Notes: generated by a model from the letters alone, not told the origin. A stretch of DNA of 8,350 nucleotides from UBA9547 sp044349205 (GCA_044349205.1 JBIKRJ010000102.1:1-8350); one strand, 5' to 3'. Numbered from the stretch's first letter, positions 1 through 6,621 are shown. Translations and numbers: made by a program.

Positions 1-1
1 A

Positions 2-1729
2 ATTATCAAAAGAAAGAGGGAAACCTTTGTGGGCCGTCTAGAAATTTCAGATCGTTTTGCCTTTTTAGTACCCGATGGCAGAAAAATCCACAAAGATATT
101 TTTGTGGCAAAAGACAAATTAAATGGCGCAAAAAAAGACGAAAAAGTAATTGTAAAGGTGCATTACTGGCCCAATAGATCTGATAAAAACCCAGAGGGTG
201 CCGTAGTCTCGATATTGGGCAAAGCAGGCAACAACAATACCGAAATGCACGCCATTATGGCTGAATTTGGTTTGCCTACCGAATTCGAAAAAGAGGTTTT
301 GGAAGATGCCGAAAAAATATCGGAAGTAATTACGCCTGAAGAAATCAAAAAAAGGCGCGATTTTAGAAACATAACCACTTTCACCATAGACCCTGAAGAT
401 GCAAAAGATTTCGACGACGCACTTTCCATACAAAAACTACCAAATGGCAACTGGGAAATAGGCATACACATTGCCGATGTCACCCATTATGTAAAACCAG
501 GCACTACACTTGAAAGGGAGGCCGAACATAGAGCTACATCGGTTTATTTAGTTGACAGAACCGTACCCATGCTTCCAGAGCGGCTTTCCAATTTTCTTTG
601 CTCTTTGAGACCTAACGAAGACAAGCTAACGTTTTCGGCAGTTTTTGAATTGGATGAAAAGGCAAATGTGACACATGAATGGTTTGGACGCACCATCATA
701 CATTCTAACAAAAGATTTAGCTACGAAAAGGCTCAAGAATGTCTTGAAAGTGGCGAAGGTGATTTTGCAGAAGAGGTAATCATTTTAAACACCCTTGCTA
801 AAAAATTACAAGCCAAAAGATTCAAAAGCGGCGCCATAAGTTTCGAGACAGTTGAGGTAAAATTCAAGTTAGATGAAGAAGGTCGACCATTGGGACTGTT
901 TCCAAAGATTAGAAAAGACGCTCACAAACTGATAGAAGAATTCATGCTTTTGGCAAACAAACGAGTAGCCGAGTTTTGTTATGGCCACAAAGAGGGGAAA
1001 GAGCACAACACAATGGTGTATAGGGTGCATGACGAACCTGACATGGATAAAATTCGGAATTTCTCACTCTTTGCATCCAAATTTGGGTACATGCTAGTGG
1101 TTGACGAATCGAAAATTTCAGAAAAGCTGAACGATTTTATAGAAAAAATTGAAGGTAGCCCCGAGCAATATTTATTGCAAAATCTTGCCATTCGCACGAT
1201 GGCAAAAGCGCGTTACACCACGGCAGCAGCGGGGCACTTCGGGCTTGCTTTTGCACATTATAGCCATTTCACTTCTCCTATTCGTCGTTTTCCCGACATG
1301 ATGACGCACTTGCTTCTGCAAAACTATTTGGACAATAAACCTTCTCCCGACAGAGTAGCATTCGAATTAAGATGTAAACACTCATCAGAAATGGAAAAAC
1401 TGGCTGCCGATGCCGAAAGGGCTTCCATCAAATACAAACAGGTAGAGTACATGCAAATGGCGGGTAAAAAAGTATTCGAAGGCATTGTTTCAGGTGTTAC
1501 AGAGTGGGGAATGTATGTGGACATGAACGAAACCCGATGCGAAGGAATGGTGCGTATGTCGGATATGAACAGCGATTTTTTTGAATTAGATGAAAAAAAC
1601 TACCGACTTGTAGGTAAAAAAACAGGCAAAACATTCACATTGGGCGACACCGTGCATGTTAAGGTAAAAAATACAAGCCTGGAGAAACGGACTATCGATT
1701 TGTCGCTAGTGGATAAAAATGATTTTTAG
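2..1729 (+). CDS. rnr: Ribonuclease R, 5'-truncated by the window edge
   Basis: Processive 3'-to-5' exoribonuclease that degrades structured RNA in the cytoplasm. The reading frame is open to the left edge (residues IIKRKRETFVG...), so the GTG at 29 is an internal Val codon and not the start. The visible 575 residues begin in the second cold-shock/OB domain (VPDGRKIHKDIF, bases 71-106). The RNB catalytic domain follows, with the Asp cluster IDPEDAKDFDDA at bases 386-421; its Asp codons at 389, 407, 413 and 416 correspond to the metal-binding aspartates of E. coli RNase R. The RNB signature HFTSPIRRFPD is at 1265-1297. A C-terminal S1 domain (from about base 1460, GIVSGVTEWGMYVDM) ends in TIDLSL and a short tail. 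Family members are about 700-800 residues, so roughly 150 N-terminal residues are missing. No catalytic residue looks altered. The TAG stop overlaps the convergent toxin gene by 4 bases. Confidence 0.96.
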   Translation: MIKRKRETFVGRLEISDRFAFLVPDGRKIHKDIFVAKDKLNGAKKDEKVIVKVHYWPNRSDKNPEGAVVSILGKAGNNNTEMHAIMAEFGLPTEFEKEVLEDAEKISEVITPEEIKKRRDFRNITTFTIDPEDAKDFDDALSIQKLPNGNWEIGIHIADVTHYVKPGTTLEREAEHRATSVYLVDRTVPMLPERLSNFLCSLRPNEDKLTFSAVFELDEKANVTHEWFGRTIIHSNKRFSYEKAQECLESGEGDFAEEVIILNTLAKKLQAKRFKSGAISFETVEVKFKLDEEGRPLGLFPKIRKDAHKLIEEFMLLANKRVAEFCYGHKEGKEHNTMVYRVHDEPDMDKIRNFSLFASKFGYMLVVDESKISEKLNDFIEKIEGSPEQYLLQNLAIRTMAKARYTTAAAGHFGLAFAHYSHFTSPIRRFPDMMTHLLLQNYLDNKPSPDRVAFELRCKHSSEMEKLAADAERASIKYKQVEYMQMAGKKVFEGIVSGVTEWGMYVDMNETRCEGMVRMSDMNSDFFELDEKNYRLVGKKTGKTFTLGDTVHVKVKNTSLEKRTIDLSLVDKNDF

Positions 1730-2142
1730 GCCAAATACTTTTCTAAAAAAGTACAGCAATTCATCACTTCCAATTCTGAAAAATAAAAATCATCCAAATC
1801 TTCGGTGACAATACACTGGCAACGAACGTTTTTTGCAGCATAATATTCCAAGCCATCCTCAAAATCCCCAATCAATTTGTTTTCGGAAGTTTGGATAACC
1901 ACATTCTCATTTACAGGACATATTCTCAATTTAGAAGCAAGAACAGCCATTTTTCTTTTCGCCATTTCTCTTCCACTTTTCTTTTCCGAAAAATAGAATG
2001 CGATTGCTAGGGAAATAGGTGAAGTGTAAACCTCAAATTTGGGGCTGTCGCAAAGACTAAGAATTTTAGAGGAAAAAGAAAAAGTGGGGTATTCCTTGTT
2101 CAAAACAGATACCAACACATTGGCATCTAAAAAAATCCTCAT
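1726..2142 (-). CDS. PIN-domain (VapC-like) toxin, PIN_3-type
   Basis: Predicted ribonuclease toxin of a type II toxin-antitoxin pair, 138 residues, the usual size for a single PIN domain. Seen in the sequence: LDANVLVSVL at residues 5-14 with the first metal-binding Asp (D6), DFEDGLEYYAA at 93-103 (D93, D96), and IVTEDLDDF at 111-119 (D115, D117, D118). The DFEDxxxYYxA pattern resembles the PF13470-like PIN group common in Bacteroidota. The segment SPISLAIAFYF (41-51) aligns with a stretch that carries Glu in classical VapC, or Asn in this group; here the position is Ile47. The ATG start overlaps the antitoxin TGA as ATGA, which implies translational coupling. The TAA stop overlaps the convergent rnr stop by 4 bases. 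A hand count gives about 35% GC over 1741-2160. The family call is by pattern recognition; the RNA target is unknown. Confidence 0.82.
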   Translation of the reverse strand: MRIFLDANVLVSVLNKEYPTFSFSSKILSLCDSPKFEVYTSPISLAIAFYFSEKKSGREMAKRKMAVLASKLRICPVNENVVIQTSENKLIGDFEDGLEYYAAKNVRCQCIVTEDLDDFYFSELEVMNCCTFLEKYLA

Positions 2143-2396
2143 TTTTTAGATTCGTAAAATTCTTTCTTCATCTCTTTGCGCGACTTGGCAGCTCTTTTGT
2201 ATTGGACATCTCCTTCTGCCAAAATATTGACCCAATCTGCCACAGGCAATTCTTCTAAGGTATCATAATTTTTGGCTGTAAGTTTCCTGAAAAGCAATTC
2301 AGTGAGTCGAGAGAGGCTTATGTGTCGAGATTCTGCATAAGCTTTGGCACTAGCCAAAACGCTTTTGTCAAAACTTAGTGTGACCTTGGCATCCAT
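2139..2396 (-). CDS. Ribbon-helix-helix antitoxin (DUF6364-like)
   Basis: Predicted DNA-binding antitoxin for the PIN toxin encoded immediately downstream, 85 residues. The N-terminus AKVTLSFD (3-10) is the RHH beta-strand. Helix one covers about 11-23 (KSVLASAKAYAES), HISLS (25-29) is the turn, and helix two covers about 29-39 (SRLTELLFRKL). The rest (40-85), including LPVADWVNILAEGD and a Lys/Glu-rich tail, would be the toxin-binding region. The frame extends to a TTG at 2417, but that codon lies inside a TATTTTTG -7 element. The ATG at 2396, which begins MDAKVTLSF as in DUF6364 proteins, is therefore preferred. Its TGA stop is shared with the toxin ATG (ATGA). Antitoxins of this kind usually repress their own operon, and suitable palindromic half-sites lie just upstream. 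Confidence 0.82.
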   Translation of the reverse strand: MDAKVTLSFDKSVLASAKAYAESRHISLSRLTELLFRKLTAKNYDTLEELPVADWVNILAEGDVQYKRAAKSRKEMKKEFYESKK

Positions 2397-2406
2397 TTTT
2401 GCAATG

Positions 2407-2458
2407 TTATACGACAAAAATATTTATTTTATACGTATAAAAAAAAGACCCCTATACG
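2407..2458 (-). promoter_or_regulatory. Toxin-antitoxin promoter with repeated TTATACG operator half-sites
   Basis: On the minus strand TATTTTTG (2422 down to 2415) matches the Bacteroidota -7 consensus TAnnTTTG. Transcription would start near 2408-2410, leaving about 12 bases before the antitoxin ATG. A perfect 16-bp palindrome TTTTATACGTATAAAA (2427-2442) sits just upstream of the -7 box. Its half-site TTATACG (2429-2435) recurs as TTATACG at 2407-2413 and as CTATACG at 2452-2458, offsets of 22 and 23 bases, about two helical turns each. The rightmost copy overlaps the last codons and stop of lpdA. Phased half-sites suit cooperative binding by RHH dimers. No convincing -33 TTTG was found. 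The operator role is inferred. Confidence 0.55.
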
Positions 2459-3852
2459 TGCAATGCCCTATTTTCTGTAGCGGCCAAAGCAGCTTCTTTC
2501 AATGCTTCGGAATAAGTGGGGTGTGCGTGCGACATACGACCTATGTCTTCGGCCGATGCCCGGAACTCCATCGCGACCACCGCTTCTGCTATAAGATCGG
2601 CAGCGCGAGGACCAATGATATGGACGCCCAGTATTTCGTCGGTTGTTTTGTCGGCCAGTACTTTCACAAAACCATCCAAATCGTTGCTAGCCCTTGCCCT
2701 ACCCGATGCCTTGAATGGGAAAGAACCCGATTTGTATGCCTTGCCTTCGGTTTTCAATTCTTCTTCGGTATAACCCACTCCCGCCACTTCAGGCCATGTA
2801 TATACCACGCCTGGTATAAGACGGTAATTGATGTGAGGCTTTTGCCCAGCAATCACTTCGGCAACAAAAGTACCTTCTTCCTCGGCTTTGTGGGCCAACA
2901 TAGCCCCTTTTACCACATCGCCTATTGCGTAGATGCCCGGTACTGAAGTTTCTAAATGATCATTGGTAAGCACCCGACCTCGTTCATCAGTTTTGATCCC
3001 GACATTTTCCAAGCCTAAACCATCGGTGTAGGCTTTTCGGCCTATCGCCAACAAACAATAATCACCCTTGAACTCTACTTTTTTTCCGTTTGAATCTTCG
3101 GCTTCTACTTTTACTTCCTTACCTTTTGCAGTTGCAGAAGTTACTTTATGGTGGAAGAAAAATTGGAAACCAAGCTTTGTAAGCACCTTTTGCAATTCTT
3201 TTCCCAATGCACGATCCATAGTGGGAATAATTGAATCGGTATATTCAATGACCGTTACTTTGGCACCAAGACGAGCATAAACCGACCCCAATTCTAAACC
3301 TATGACACCGCCGCCAATGAGTAGCAAATGTTGCGGCACTTCAGTCAAATTCAAGGCTTCGGTGGAAGTAATAATCCGTTTTTTATCGACAGAAACAGTA
3401 GGAATGGTGGTCGGTTTGGAACCTGTGGCAATAATTACCTTTTGTGTGCTAATGGTTTTTGAATCACCATTTTGCTGCGAGACTTTAATATTGTTTTTGT
3501 CAACAAAAGAACCCAAACCCTGAAATACATCTATCTTGTTTTTCTTCATCAAAAACGCAATGCCGTCGTTGTTGGCTTTTACCACCTCGCTTTTGCGCTT
3601 TACCATTTGCACCATATTCACTTTGGGAGCTGGTATGTCTATACCATGTTCTTTGAAACTGTGCGCAGCATTGTGGAAATGCTCCGAAGAATCCAACAAC
3701 GCTTTGGAAGGAATACAACCAACGTTCAAACATGTACCGCCCAAAGTGGCATATTTTTCGATGATGGCAGTTTTAAGCCCAAGCTGGGCACAACGAATGG
3801 CAGCCACATAGCCACCAGGTCCAGAACCTATTACTGTAACGTCGTATTGCAT
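2452..3852 (-). CDS. lpdA: Dihydrolipoyl dehydrogenase (E3)
   Basis: FAD-dependent E3 that reoxidises the dihydrolipoyl groups of the pyruvate and 2-oxoglutarate dehydrogenase complexes, and often of the glycine cleavage system, passing electrons to NAD+. The 466 residues match the full family length. Visible motifs: FAD-binding GSGPGG (9-14), redox disulfide GGTCLNVGC (C41, C46), NAD-binding GGGVIGLELG (180-189) with an acidic VIE after the second strand (201-203), second FAD motif AIGDV (309-313), and the C-terminal HAHPTYSEA (442-450) with the catalytic H444-E449 pair. The ATG at 3852 gives the expected short N-terminus MQYDVTVIG. No E1 or E2 gene adjoins it, so it is probably a stand-alone shared E3. 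It is divergent from the Anbu gene. The toxin-antitoxin pair lies downstream on the same strand, so read-through into that pair is possible. Confidence 0.97.
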   Translation of the reverse strand: MQYDVTVIGSGPGGYVAAIRCAQLGLKTAIIEKYATLGGTCLNVGCIPSKALLDSSEHFHNAAHSFKEHGIDIPAPKVNMVQMVKRKSEVVKANNDGIAFLMKKNKIDVFQGLGSFVDKNNIKVSQQNGDSKTISTQKVIIATGSKPTTIPTVSVDKKRIITSTEALNLTEVPQHLLLIGGGVIGLELGSVYARLGAKVTVIEYTDSIIPTMDRALGKELQKVLTKLGFQFFFHHKVTSATAKGKEVKVEAEDSNGKKVEFKGDYCLLAIGRKAYTDGLGLENVGIKTDERGRVLTNDHLETSVPGIYAIGDVVKGAMLAHKAEEEGTFVAEVIAGQKPHINYRLIPGVVYTWPEVAGVGYTEEELKTEGKAYKSGSFPFKASGRARASNDLDGFVKVLADKTTDEILGVHIIGPRAADLIAEAVVAMEFRASAEDIGRMSHAHPTYSEALKEAALAATENRALHV

Positions 3853-3903
3853 ACTAATTTATATAAAGTGCTAAACTAAAGTTTAATTCAATGTGTCTAA
3901 CTT

Positions 3904-3911
3904 CAAAATTA
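3904..3911 (-). promoter_or_regulatory. Candidate -7 element of the lpdA promoter
   Basis: Read on the minus strand the site is TAATTTTG, a full match to the Bacteroidota -7 consensus TAnnTTTG. It lies 51 bases upstream of the lpdA ATG and would give a leader of roughly 45 bases. No TTTG or TTG was seen at the expected -33 position. The leader contains the 14-bp inverted repeat TAAACT-AA-AGTTTA (3871-3884). Confidence 0.4.
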
Positions 3912-3929
3912 GCAAAAACTACTAATTTT
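3905..3929. repeat. Inverted repeat in the lpdA/Anbu divergent intergenic region
   Basis: AAAATTAG (3905-3912) and CTAATTTT (3922-3929) are perfect 8-bp arms around a 9-base spacer. The left arm lies inside the minus-strand TAATTTTG of lpdA. The right arm begins a plus-strand TAATTTTA (3923-3930), one mismatch from the -7 consensus and 23 bases before the Anbu ATG. The repeat may therefore be two back-to-back promoters or a shared operator. It is AT-rich and could be coincidental. Confidence 0.35.
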
Positions 3930-3953
3930 AGGGCTTTTAAACTAAATAATAGC

Positions 3954-4694
3954 ATGACCTATTGCCTTGGAATAAAGTTGAAAGAAGGACTTGTGGCCAT
4001 CGCCGACACAAGACTTACATCTGGTTCGGAAACCACTACAGGTAAGAAAATGTATGTACACAAGCATGGAAACCAATTCCTCTTTATTATGACATCGGGT
4101 TTGCGGTCGGTACGCGACAAGGCAATTACTTACTTCAAGGAAGAAATTGAGGAGAATGGCGACAAGCATAATAAAATGTACAAAGCCGTGAATGCTTTTG
4201 CAGCACAACTTAGAAGAGTGGCATCGGAAGACAAGGATGCACTTGCTGCTTCGGGTCTTCGCTTCAATTTAACTGCTATTGTGGGAGGGCAATTACAAAA
4301 CGACGAAGAACATAAACTTTTTTTGTTGTATCCAGAAGGGAATTGGGTAGAAATTGGAGAGGGCGCTCCTTTTGTCATCATCGGAAATTCGGGTTATGGC
4401 AAACCAATTCTCGACAGAACTATCACCCCCGAAACCCCCATGAAAATAGCCTTGAAAACTGGTTTTCTTTCTTTCGATTCTACACGAGTAAGTGCCAATG
4501 ACGTCGATTTTCCCATTGATGTGGTGCTTTACAAAAAGGACAGTTACCTACCCGTTGAACATCGTTTCGAAAAAGAAGATGTTGCCAATGTGTCGCAAAA
4601 TTGGGGGAAAGCATTGCGCGAAAGCATCAAAAATATGCCTGAAGGGTGGATGGACGAGACATTGAGCAAACTCAAAAAAGTTTCCATTCCATAA
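3954..4694 (+). CDS. Anbu-type proteasome-like peptidase (N-terminal Thr hydrolase)
   Basis: Bacterial proteasome homologue of the Ntn-hydrolase fold (COG3484 type), cytoplasmic, 246 residues, the usual Anbu size. The ATG at 3954 gives MTYCLGIKL, so Met removal exposes the catalytic Thr. An in-frame ATG at 3891 would bury Thr behind 21 extra residues and is rejected. Other active-site elements are visible: D18 in ADTR (17-20) and the lysine of GKKM (30-33), corresponding to the Thr1/Asp17/Lys32-33 set of proteasome-like enzymes. The C-terminal part, with EHRFEKED and NWGKALRES, also resembles Anbu. There is a tandem stop (TAA at 4692, in-frame TAA at 4695). In many bacteria Anbu is encoded with a circularly permuted ATP-grasp protein, an alpha-E protein and a transglutaminase-like protein. 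None is here: the flanks are divergent lpdA and yceI-type genes. Substrates of Anbu are not established. Confidence 0.88.
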   Translation: MTYCLGIKLKEGLVAIADTRLTSGSETTTGKKMYVHKHGNQFLFIMTSGLRSVRDKAITYFKEEIEENGDKHNKMYKAVNAFAAQLRRVASEDKDALAASGLRFNLTAIVGGQLQNDEEHKLFLLYPEGNWVEIGEGAPFVIIGNSGYGKPILDRTITPETPMKIALKTGFLSFDSTRVSANDVDFPIDVVLYKKDSYLPVEHRFEKEDVANVSQNWGKALRESIKNMPEGWMDETLSKLKKVSIP

Positions 4695-4700
4695 TAAGGC

Positions 4701-4731
4701 GTTGATATTTGCAGTAACTTGTGTAATCTTG
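4701..4731 (+). promoter_or_regulatory. Candidate promoter of the YceI-family gene
   Basis: GTTG (4701-4704), a 19-base spacer and TAATCTTG (4724-4731) form a near match to the Bacteroidota pattern TTTG-N19-TAnnTTTG, with one mismatch in each box. Transcription would start about 15-17 bases before the ATG at 4754. It lies wholly in the 59-base gap after the Anbu stop, so the YceI gene may be transcribed independently of the Anbu gene. Confidence 0.4.
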
Positions 4732-4753
4732 TTGAACTAAATTCCTGAAAAAA

Positions 4754-5404
4754 ATGAAAAAAGTACTTATTCTAATAGGCATTGCCCTAACGTCTTTACT
4801 TCTAAGTTCTTTTTTGCCAAAAAACAAAAAGGCAAACAACCACTTCCCCAAAAAAGTCCAAATAGCCGATGTTTACAATATCGATATCGAAAAATCGAAA
4901 GTAAACTGGACTTGCAAAGGCGTTGGAAAACAACACACGGGTTATGTAAAAATCCAGTCTGGCAAAATCAACATCGACACCAAAACCATCACGGGTGGTT
5001 TTGTATACATCAACATGAAAAGCATTACCAACACCGACATCACCGATGCAGGTTTCAATAAAAACTTGGTCGACCACCTAAAGTCGAAAGATTTTTTTGC
5101 TTCTGCCACCTACCCTACCTCCACATTTAAAATACTAAAAACGGACCGTTTTGATGTGGCTGAAGGCAAACCCAACTACAAAATATATGGCGAGCTGACG
5201 ATTAAAAATATCAAAAAACCCATCGAATTCCTTTCAACTGTTTCGTACACCAAAAAGTCGATTCGTATTACAGGCGATATAGTATTGAACAGAACCGAGT
5301 GGGGCATAACCTACAATTCTGGAAATTACTTTCAAGACCTAGGCGATAAATTGATTGAAGACAACATCAATCTAAAACTTGACATTTTTGCCGACATTCA
5401 ATAA
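4754..5404 (+). CDS. Secreted YceI-family lipid-binding-like protein
   Basis: YceI-family (PF04264) beta-barrel protein. Relatives are periplasmic and bind isoprenoid or other amphiphilic lipids in a lipocalin-like pocket; no enzyme activity is assigned. The N-terminus MKKVLILIGIALTSLLLSS is a Sec signal peptide. It has no lipobox Cys, so the mature protein should be soluble in the periplasm. Family landmarks occur in order: VNWTCKGVGKQHTGYV (50-65), HLKSKDFF followed by a YP..TF element (108-125), GELTIKNIKKPIEF (146-159) and RTEWGITYNSG (180-190). At 216 residues it is slightly longer than typical members because of a basic linker (22-35) after the signal. The start ATG is preceded by an A-rich tract rather than a ribosome binding site. 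The ligand cannot be read from sequence. Confidence 0.9.
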   Translation: MKKVLILIGIALTSLLLSSFLPKNKKANNHFPKKVQIADVYNIDIEKSKVNWTCKGVGKQHTGYVKIQSGKINIDTKTITGGFVYINMKSITNTDITDAGFNKNLVDHLKSKDFFASATYPTSTFKILKTDRFDVAEGKPNYKIYGELTIKNIKKPIEFLSTVSYTKKSIRITGDIVLNRTEWGITYNSGNYFQDLGDKLIEDNINLKLDIFADIQ

Positions 5405-5415
5405 AAAGCTTTTTA
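5402..5415. repeat. 14-bp palindrome at the YceI stop codon
   Basis: TAAAAAGCTTTTTA is a perfect palindrome whose first three bases are the YceI stop codon. It lies in the 52-base gap between two convergent genes. It has no loop and only one GC step at its centre, so it would be a poor intrinsic terminator, although the A and T tracts could help polymerase release in both directions. Confidence 0.3.
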
Positions 5416-5456
5416 GATTAGGCAAGTAAGAGGTCTATATCCTGTAAATCAACTCT

Positions 5457-6602
5457 TTATATTGCACAAAGACGCTTGGCCGCTTCGGCAAGCTCTTGTT
5501 CTTCTTTGGCAAAACAAAAACGAATCAATTTGTCGTCTTGTCCATCGGCGTTGAAGATTGAAACAGGAATTGCAGCCACTGCGTGTTTTTGGGTAATCCA
5601 TTTTACAAATTCCAAATCGGGCATTTGCGAAATAGCCGAATAATCGGCCAAAAGAAAATATGAACCGTCGGTAGGCAAAAACTTAAATGCACTGCCACTC
5701 ATTTGTGCAATAAAGAAATCGCGTTTTTGTTGGAAAAACTTGGACAATGAAAGATAATTTTCTTCCTGTGCCAAAAAATCAGCCATAGCATACTGAATGG
5801 GTGTATTGGCACTAAATGTCACAAATTGGTGCACTTTGCGAATTTCTGCAGTCAAATATTTTGGCGCCAAACAATACCCAATTCGCCAACCCGTACAATG
5901 AAAAACTTTACCCAAAGAAGCTACCACCACCGTACGATCGTACAATTGCGGGTGACTGGCCAAACACAAATGAGCCTTCCCATCGAAAACCATATGTTCG
6001 TACACTTCGTCGCTTATCACCACAATGGAAGTATTTTTGACTATTGCCGCCAACTTTTCTATATCAATGGCTGTCAATATTTTACCAGTAGGATTGTGGG
6101 GCGTATTTAAGATGATGAGTTTCGTTTTCGGATTGACGAGTGCTGCCACTTTGTCCCAATCGTAATGAAAGTGAGGAGCTTCAAGTTTTATCCGAATCAA
6201 TTTACCCTTATTCAGCTGTACAGCTGGCGGATAAATGTCGAAAACTGGCTCAAAACATATGACCTCATCACCCTCGTGCACAAAAGCGCTTATTGAGGCG
6301 AAAATAGCTTCCGTAGCCCCAGCCGAAATGGTCACTTCTGTGGCCACCTCGTAGGAAATTCCGTACAAGTTTTTTTGTTTTTGGCTTATCAACTCGCGCA
6401 ATTGCAGCACACCTTCCATAGGTGAATATTGGTTAAAGCCTTTGCGCATGTATGTCCCAACCAAATCAACCAATTGTTCCGAAACATTAAAGCCTGGAAA
6501 ACCCTGCGCAAGATTGATGGCACCGTATTGTTGAGCAAATGAGGACATTGCAGGAAATATCGAAATGCCTAGATTCGGAAATTTGCTATGATTTGCCAAC
6601 AT
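5457..6602 (-). CDS. PLP-dependent aminotransferase, methionine aminotransferase (YbdL-like)
   Basis: Fold-type I, class I/II aminotransferase, 381 residues, full length. It most resembles E. coli YbdL and the kynurenine/glutamine transaminase K branch, which transaminate methionine and aromatic amino acids; a role in methionine salvage (2-oxo-4-methylthiobutyrate to Met) is a family-based inference. PLP-site residues seen: the substrate-loop NLAQGFPGF (30-38), AGATEAI (94-100), NTPHNPTG with N170, SDEVYEH with D198 and Y201, SLGKVFHCTGWRIGY with the Schiff-base Lys K232 and phosphate-contacting R240, and the carboxylate-binding Arg in LIRFCF (R361). The YbdL-like GKxFHxTGW element is the main basis for the subfamily. 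It is the last gene of a minus-strand operon, 19 bases after the S41 lipoprotein gene. An omega-amidase gene, sometimes found beside such enzymes, is not present in the window. Confidence 0.92.
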   Translation of the reverse strand: MLANHSKFPNLGISIFPAMSSFAQQYGAINLAQGFPGFNVSEQLVDLVGTYMRKGFNQYSPMEGVLQLRELISQKQKNLYGISYEVATEVTISAGATEAIFASISAFVHEGDEVICFEPVFDIYPPAVQLNKGKLIRIKLEAPHFHYDWDKVAALVNPKTKLIILNTPHNPTGKILTAIDIEKLAAIVKNTSIVVISDEVYEHMVFDGKAHLCLASHPQLYDRTVVVASLGKVFHCTGWRIGYCLAPKYLTAEIRKVHQFVTFSANTPIQYAMADFLAQEENYLSLSKFFQQKRDFFIAQMSGSAFKFLPTDGSYFLLADYSAISQMPDLEFVKWITQKHAVAAIPVSIFNADGQDDKLIRFCFAKEEQELAEAAKRLCAI

Positions 6603-6621
6603 TCAAGTTTTTTTATTCTAA

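Noticed and set aside
29..31. GTG as start of RNase R
   Set aside because: The frame continues open to base 2 with residues matching the family (TFVG before the OB-domain strand), so the gene is simply cut by the window edge.
2397..2417. TTG start at 2417 for the antitoxin, adding seven residues
   Set aside because: The TTG lies inside the predicted -7 element, and the ATG at 2396 gives the N-terminus typical of the family.
2427..2442. 16-bp palindrome as an lpdA terminator
   Set aside because: It has no loop and an AT-only stem apart from one CG step, and its half-sites recur at regular spacing around the antitoxin promoter, which suits an operator better.
2344..2946. 200-residue plus-strand open frame
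   Set aside because: It lies mostly antisense to lpdA, begins inside the antitoxin gene, has an unusual Cys/His/Phe-rich composition with no recognisable domain, and all true motifs are in the minus-strand frames.
3472..3879. 135-residue plus-strand open frame overlapping the lpdA 5' end
   Set aside because: It is a shadow of lpdA, whose FAD and disulfide motifs occupy this stretch on the other strand.
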